Under the pieces are notes generated by a model. That model was not told where the DNA came from. It made no database searches and saw only the letters and a program-made list of their open reading frames with translations. This document shows, in pieces, positions 13,816 through 16,985 of a stretch of DNA of 16,985 nt (the stretch's first letter is position 1; every line of letters begins with the position of its first letter). The stretch spans positions 1-16,985 of the forward strand of contig JAZULL010000007.1 in the NCBI GenBank assembly GCA_045603085.1, read 5' to 3'. Both the position numbers and the translations under genes were made by a program. The DNA comes from SVQP01 sp045603085. GTDB taxonomy: Bacteria > Bacillota > Clostridia > Oscillospirales > CAG-272.

Positions 13816-15291
13816 ATGAGAAAGAGATTTGTGATTGCACTGATATGCTCGGTGCTGCTTGTTTGTCTTGCTGCATGCGATATGGAATTCGGAGGACTTG
13901 TGGGCGAGCTGTTAGAGACCTCCGACCTCACAGGACCCGGTCAGGACGTGCAGGAGCAGCTGTCCGGGGAAGAGTCGGACAGTCGGTTTGACGGGACGGA
14001 CGCGGAATCCGACTCCGATGCTCCGAGCGATCTGCCTGCAGATCTGTACGCAGGGCAGACTCTGACAATTCTCGGAGAGAATGCTGATGACCTCGGAGAA
14101 AACAGCGAGAGTTCTTATGCACAGCTGGCTTCTTATAACAGAAACGTGCTGGTCGAGCAAAAGTACGGCATTCGTGTAGAATGTATGAGTGCATACATGA
14201 CCGAGATCAAAGAGATCGTTACCAACGACGTGGGTGCCGGTGTGGGGGAAATCGACGTGATCATGGCCGGTATTGCCACGAGCGGCTCTTTGCTGACGCA
14301 AAACGGCTTTTTGACCAACCTCAATGACCTGCCTTACGTGGATCTGACCTGTGCGAAATGGGACGCGGGCTTTAACCGGGACATGGCATTTGGTGAGTAT
14401 CTGCCGATGGCTGCCGGTGAGATCCTGCCCGGCTCTGATCTGAAAACTTCGCTGATCGTGTTTAATTCCGATCTGGCCGCGCAGAAAAACCCGGATCTGT
14501 ACGGTTACGTGCAAACGGGTGGCTGGACGCTTGACAAGTTGTATGCGATCGTAACGGACAGCTATGAGGATCTGAACGGCAACGGCAAGGCAGATGCCGG
14601 GGACATCCGGGGCTTGGTTGCCGATTACACAGGTGCGGATGCGTTTGCGGTAGGAGCCGAGGTGGCGATGGTAAAGAAGGATGAGGACAATCTGCCTTCC
14701 GTGAGCAAAAAGGCGACTGACGGCATTACCCATGCATACGACGTGCTTCGCAAAATGATTACCCACAAATCCACTCTGTATTATTCGATGACCGATATGC
14801 CCATGTATCCGGATCCCGAGCAGGTCGCTTTTGAGATCGGAAACACGCTGCTGTGCGGGACTGACCTGCAAGCGGCGCTGAATCTTTCACAGTTGGATAT
14901 GCAGATCGGTATTCTGCCGTATCCCAAGCTGGATGAGGCGCAAGAGGCGTATCATTCTTACGTAAACGTGGCAGCGACTGCGGTGATGGTGTCGAAGGGT
15001 GTGCCCGACCTTGATTTCGCGGGATATGCGCTGCAGGCCTTGTCCGAGGCATCCTTTTTCAGAACGCTTTTGCCGGAGCGCGTTTGCCACAACCCACAGG
15101 ACGCGGAGATGCTGGAGCTGATTTTAGGCAGCAAGACCCCGGATTTCGGCGGCAGCTACGTCACGAGCGGACTATCCTTTTATATCAGAAAAGCACTTGA
15201 GATTGATACAAAGGACGTCAGTAAGGTTTTGAAGGAGAGTGCGACCAAGGTGGAACGTGATATCAGACATCTGGTGGTTTCGCTTCCGTAA
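13816..15291 (+). CDS. Extracellular solute-binding lipoprotein SBP4 (ABC-type, divergent)
   Basis: This 491-residue lipoprotein has the lipobox LAAC with C21, after MRKRFVIALICSVLLVC. The mature N-terminus starts with DMEFGGLVGELL, then about 50 acidic, Ser/Asp-rich linker residues. The globular part is recognisably related to SBP1-SBP3: QKYGIRVE, TNDVGAGVGEIDVI, WTLDKLY, the calcium-type loop DLNGNGKADAGD at residues 252-263, IGILPYPKLDEAQEAYHSYVN, NPQDAEMLELILGSKTPDFGG. It lacks the WWDQDC block: the equivalent stretch reads CAKWDAGFNRDM. AAGGAGG at 13801-13807 supports the ATG at 13816. The in-frame ATG at 13717 lies before the promoter -10 and is rejected. It is a single-gene unit with its own promoter and terminator. 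Ligand unknown. Confidence 0.88.
   Translation: MRKRFVIALICSVLLVCLAACDMEFGGLVGELLETSDLTGPGQDVQEQLSGEESDSRFDGTDAESDSDAPSDLPADLYAGQTLTILGENADDLGENSESSYAQLASYNRNVLVEQKYGIRVECMSAYMTEIKEIVTNDVGAGVGEIDVIMAGIATSGSLLTQNGFLTNLNDLPYVDLTCAKWDAGFNRDMAFGEYLPMAAGEILPGSDLKTSLIVFNSDLAAQKNPDLYGYVQTGGWTLDKLYAIVTDSYEDLNGNGKADAGDIRGLVADYTGADAFAVGAEVAMVKKDEDNLPSVSKKATDGITHAYDVLRKMITHKSTLYYSMTDMPMYPDPEQVAFEIGNTLLCGTDLQAALNLSQLDMQIGILPYPKLDEAQEAYHSYVNVAATAVMVSKGVPDLDFAGYALQALSEASFFRTLLPERVCHNPQDAEMLELILGSKTPDFGGSYVTSGLSFYIRKALEIDTKDVSKVLKESATKVERDIRHLVVSLP
13879..13914 (+). repeat. 36-nt segment shared by SBP4 and SBP5 (copy in SBP4)
   Basis: This segment encodes DMEFGGLVGELL just after the lipobox cysteine. It matches 15558-15593 in SBP5 at 34 of 36 bases, and both differences are silent (GGA/GGC and TTA/TTG). 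Flanking coding sequence is far less alike. Confidence 0.75.
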
Positions 15292-15331
15292 AAGGCCCAA
15301 GAGGCTGCGGTCTGCCACGGATTGATTTTTC

Positions 15332-15374
15332 AAAAAAGTTTCGCGGAAATTTTGTGTTTTCGCGAAACTTTTTT
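15332..15374 (+). terminator. Intrinsic terminator after SBP4 (part of cassette copy 4)
   Basis: AAAAAAGTTTCGCGGAAA (15332-15349) pairs with TTTTCGCGAAACTTTTTT (15357-15374), 18 bp with one G-T pair and a seven-base loop. The T run is in the 3' arm. The stem is close in sequence to the terminator at 13674-13714. Confidence 0.92.
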
Positions 15375-15401
15375 GCATTTTTGGCGTCTATATAAGTGAA
15401 G
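15360..15401 (+). repeat. Intergenic cassette copy 4
   Basis: The block runs from TCGCGAAACT (terminator 3' arm) to the 16-mer GTCTATATAAGTGAAG at 15386-15401, again 42 bases. It differs from copy 3 mainly in the unconserved middle spacer. GGGCGTTTT and the promoter follow, as in copy 3. Confidence 0.65.
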
Positions 15402-15416
15402 GGCGTTTTCAGGCTG

Positions 15417-15445
15417 TTTACAAGAGCGGGGAAATATGCTATAAT
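15417..15445 (+). promoter_or_regulatory. Sigma-A-type promoter of SBP5
   Basis: TTTACA (15417-15422), 17 bases and TATAAT (15440-15445) preceded by TGC match the SBP4 promoter almost base for base. The predicted start falls at about 15452, which makes an ATG at 15453 leaderless and favours the start at 15480. Confidence 0.88.
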
Positions 15446-15479
15446 GAGTTGAATGAAAACTCCAAAAGGAGGAATACTG

Positions 15480-16952
15480 ATGAAAATGAGCAAGAGAATC
15501 GGCGTTGTGTCGGTGTGTGTCGCACTGATCTGTGCATTTGCCGCATGTAATTTGGCCGATATGGAATTCGGCGGACTTGTGGGCGAGCTGTTGAACGGCT
15601 CGGGCCCCGATGGCGTGATCGAGCAGCAACCGCCCTCAATTGAGGAGACGGACGGCTGGTTTGACCGAACCGATGTGGATATCGATGTGCAGCCCGGCGG
15701 GATTTCGGGTCAGCTGCCCGGTCAGATCGTGGTCAAGGGCGACCAGATCATTATCTATGAAACCGACGGAACCTCCCAGCTCAAGGATACTCAGGCCGAG
15801 ATCCTGCGCGAATCTCAGCTGGAGATGGAAAAGTACGTAGCGGATCAGTATGGCATCGATATGGCGCATAAGGTTGCCGATGCGGCCACTATGCTCGAGG
15901 TGGTACAAAATGACGTGCAGGCCGGTAGCGGCGTGAACTATATGTGCTATCTGCCGCTTTCGCAGATCGGTAAGATCAGCACCTCGGGGCTGTTCTACAG
16001 CAATCACGAGCTACCCCTGGAGCTGAACAACGGCTGCTGGTTTAACGGCTTTAACGCGGATCTTTGTATTGGCGACCGTCAGTTTGCCTTTGCGGGTTAT
16101 CTGACACCTTACGTACAGCTGAACGTGGACGTGCTGGTGTATAACAGTCAGCTGCCGGAAGTTTTTGCATTTAACGTCTACGACAGCTACTATTCGGGCG
16201 AATGGACGCTGGAGACCTTGTATAAGCTTTCCAAGCAGATGTACGTCGACCTCAATGGGAACGGTCAAATGGATACCGAGGACGTGTATGCCGTTTTGTA
16301 TCCCGAAAACTTTGCGGACCATATCTTTTACGGTAGCGGCATGGATCTGTTTGATAACGGTGCGATCTACGTGCATCCCGATGCGGAGTATTTCGAGCTG
16401 TGTGACCTGGCAAACAAGATCCGCGAAACATCCTTGCACGCATTTGCGTTTGAGGCCGAGGCATTGTTCCTTGAGGGCCGCGCCGCGTTCTATGCCACCA
16501 CATTGGCTGATTTCGCAGGCTTTGACGGCGGCGAGCCCATGGTGACTTATGCGGATTTTGCAACAGGTGTCGTTCCCACACCCTATTATTCCACCGCAGG
16601 CGGCTATGCCTCGCACGTCGATCCCAACACAACGCCCGTGTTGGCTGTTCCGTACTGTGCGGCAGGTGAGATCGACGTGGCGATCAATGCGCTGAGCGTG
16701 CTGGCAGGGCAGTATTATGCACCCGCCGCACAGACCTGGCTGTACAAGGTTTGTTCCTCCCCCGAGGCACTTGATCTTGCACAGAGAGCGATGGATAACG
16801 TGTCCTGCGACGTGGACAGCATTATGCTGGGCGCGCTGGGATATAACTGCAATCCCGTTGAGGTAAGCGACCCGGCCTCCTACCTTGCCCAATACAGCAA
16901 GCAATTCGAAAAGGAGCTTGCCGCGATCTACCGAAAGGCCGAAAAACAGTAA
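15480..16952 (+). CDS. Extracellular solute-binding lipoprotein SBP5 (ABC-type, divergent)
   Basis: This 490-residue lipoprotein has a lipobox FAAC with C23 in MKMSKRIGVVSVCVALICA. Three residues later comes DMEFGGLVGELL, shared with SBP4. The fold relationship is seen in VADQYGIDM, QNDVQAGSG, WTLETLYKLSKQ, the calcium-type loop DLNGNGQMDTED (residues 257-268) and FLEGRAAFYATTL. The conserved LPYPK segment of the others reads VVPTPYY, and the C-terminal half is the most divergent of the five, so its ligand probably differs. AGGAGG at 15467-15472 supports the ATG at 15480; the ATG at 15453 lies upstream of that site and is rejected. A second possible ATG at 15486 would shorten the signal by two residues. 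The gene ends 33 bases before the window edge, and no terminator is seen there. Confidence 0.86.
   Translation: MKMSKRIGVVSVCVALICAFAACNLADMEFGGLVGELLNGSGPDGVIEQQPPSIEETDGWFDRTDVDIDVQPGGISGQLPGQIVVKGDQIIIYETDGTSQLKDTQAEILRESQLEMEKYVADQYGIDMAHKVADAATMLEVVQNDVQAGSGVNYMCYLPLSQIGKISTSGLFYSNHELPLELNNGCWFNGFNADLCIGDRQFAFAGYLTPYVQLNVDVLVYNSQLPEVFAFNVYDSYYSGEWTLETLYKLSKQMYVDLNGNGQMDTEDVYAVLYPENFADHIFYGSGMDLFDNGAIYVHPDAEYFELCDLANKIRETSLHAFAFEAEALFLEGRAAFYATTLADFAGFDGGEPMVTYADFATGVVPTPYYSTAGGYASHVDPNTTPVLAVPYCAAGEIDVAINALSVLAGQYYAPAAQTWLYKVCSSPEALDLAQRAMDNVSCDVDSIMLGALGYNCNPVEVSDPASYLAQYSKQFEKELAAIYRKAEKQ
15558..15593 (+). repeat. 36-nt segment shared by SBP4 and SBP5 (copy in SBP5)
   Basis: This is the counterpart of 13879-13914. 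It starts three codons after the lipobox cysteine rather than directly after it, so the peptide is kept although its exact distance from the lipid anchor is not. Confidence 0.75.
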
Positions 16953-16985
16953 TTTTTTCAGACACGTGCCCCCGACTGCCGCGGC

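Noticed and set aside
13674..15374. TTTCGCGAAA palindromes as operator sites
   Set aside because: They form the arms of intrinsic terminators followed by T runs, which explains them. Only the fixed distance to the TATATA box remains unexplained.
1..16985. tRNA or rRNA genes, CRISPR arrays, insertion sequences, phage genes
   Set aside because: No cloverleaf-like sequence, regularly spaced repeats, transposase or integrase motifs were seen. Intergenic gaps are all under 200 bases and are filled by terminators, promoters and leaders.
16953..16985. Possible terminator after SBP5
   Set aside because: A T run follows the stop codon but no stable hairpin precedes it, and the window ends too soon to judge.

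Overview
The window looks like chromosomal DNA of a Gram-positive member of the Bacillota, probably a Clostridia-class anaerobe. The first four genes keep the classic Firmicutes order yqeI-nadD-yqeK-rsfS. Secreted proteins carry lipoboxes or single signal peptides, ribosome binding sites are strong (AGGAGG type), and promoters are sigma-A-like with 17-bp spacers. Base composition is balanced to slightly GC-rich. Every supported gene lies on the + strand. The species cannot be named from the sequence alone.

Region 1 (1-1717) is a housekeeping operon: the 3' end of a YhbY/YqeI RNA-binding protein, NadD (NAD synthesis), the HD-domain hydrolase YqeK and the ribosomal silencing factor RsfS, closed by a hairpin terminator. 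Region 2 (1773-7992) is a tandem array of four paralogous proteins of about 490-525 residues. Each has a signal peptide, a large extracellular domain and a C-terminal membrane anchor. I do not recognise the family. Genes 2-3-4 overlap and are probably translationally coupled.

Region 3 (8067-16952) holds five solute-binding lipoproteins of ABC-transporter type (SBP1-SBP5) and one calcineurin-like metallophosphoesterase, with no permease or ATPase gene. SBP1-SBP3 are close paralogues, and SBP2 and SBP3 are very close. SBP4 and SBP5 are a divergent pair. Each SBP gene has its own well-formed promoter, and most are separated by strong intrinsic terminators, so they look like independent units rather than one operon.

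The most unusual structure is a cassette found four times, upstream of membrane proteins 1 and 2 and of SBP4 and SBP5. A CGAAA-type terminator arm is followed, always at the same spacing, by a TATATA-like 16-mer (consensus GTCTATATAAGTAGAG). The cassette serves two unrelated gene families, so gene duplication alone does not explain it. In both pairs the first part of the coding sequence is also nearly identical in DNA while the rest has diverged strongly. In membrane proteins 1 and 2 that shared 5' segment is itself a 51-nt near-perfect hairpin lying inside the signal-peptide code.

The combined picture, which is inference, is a surface locus built from expanded families of exposed proteins: orphan substrate-capture lipoproteins that would need a transporter core encoded elsewhere, and membrane-anchored ectodomain proteins of unknown role.
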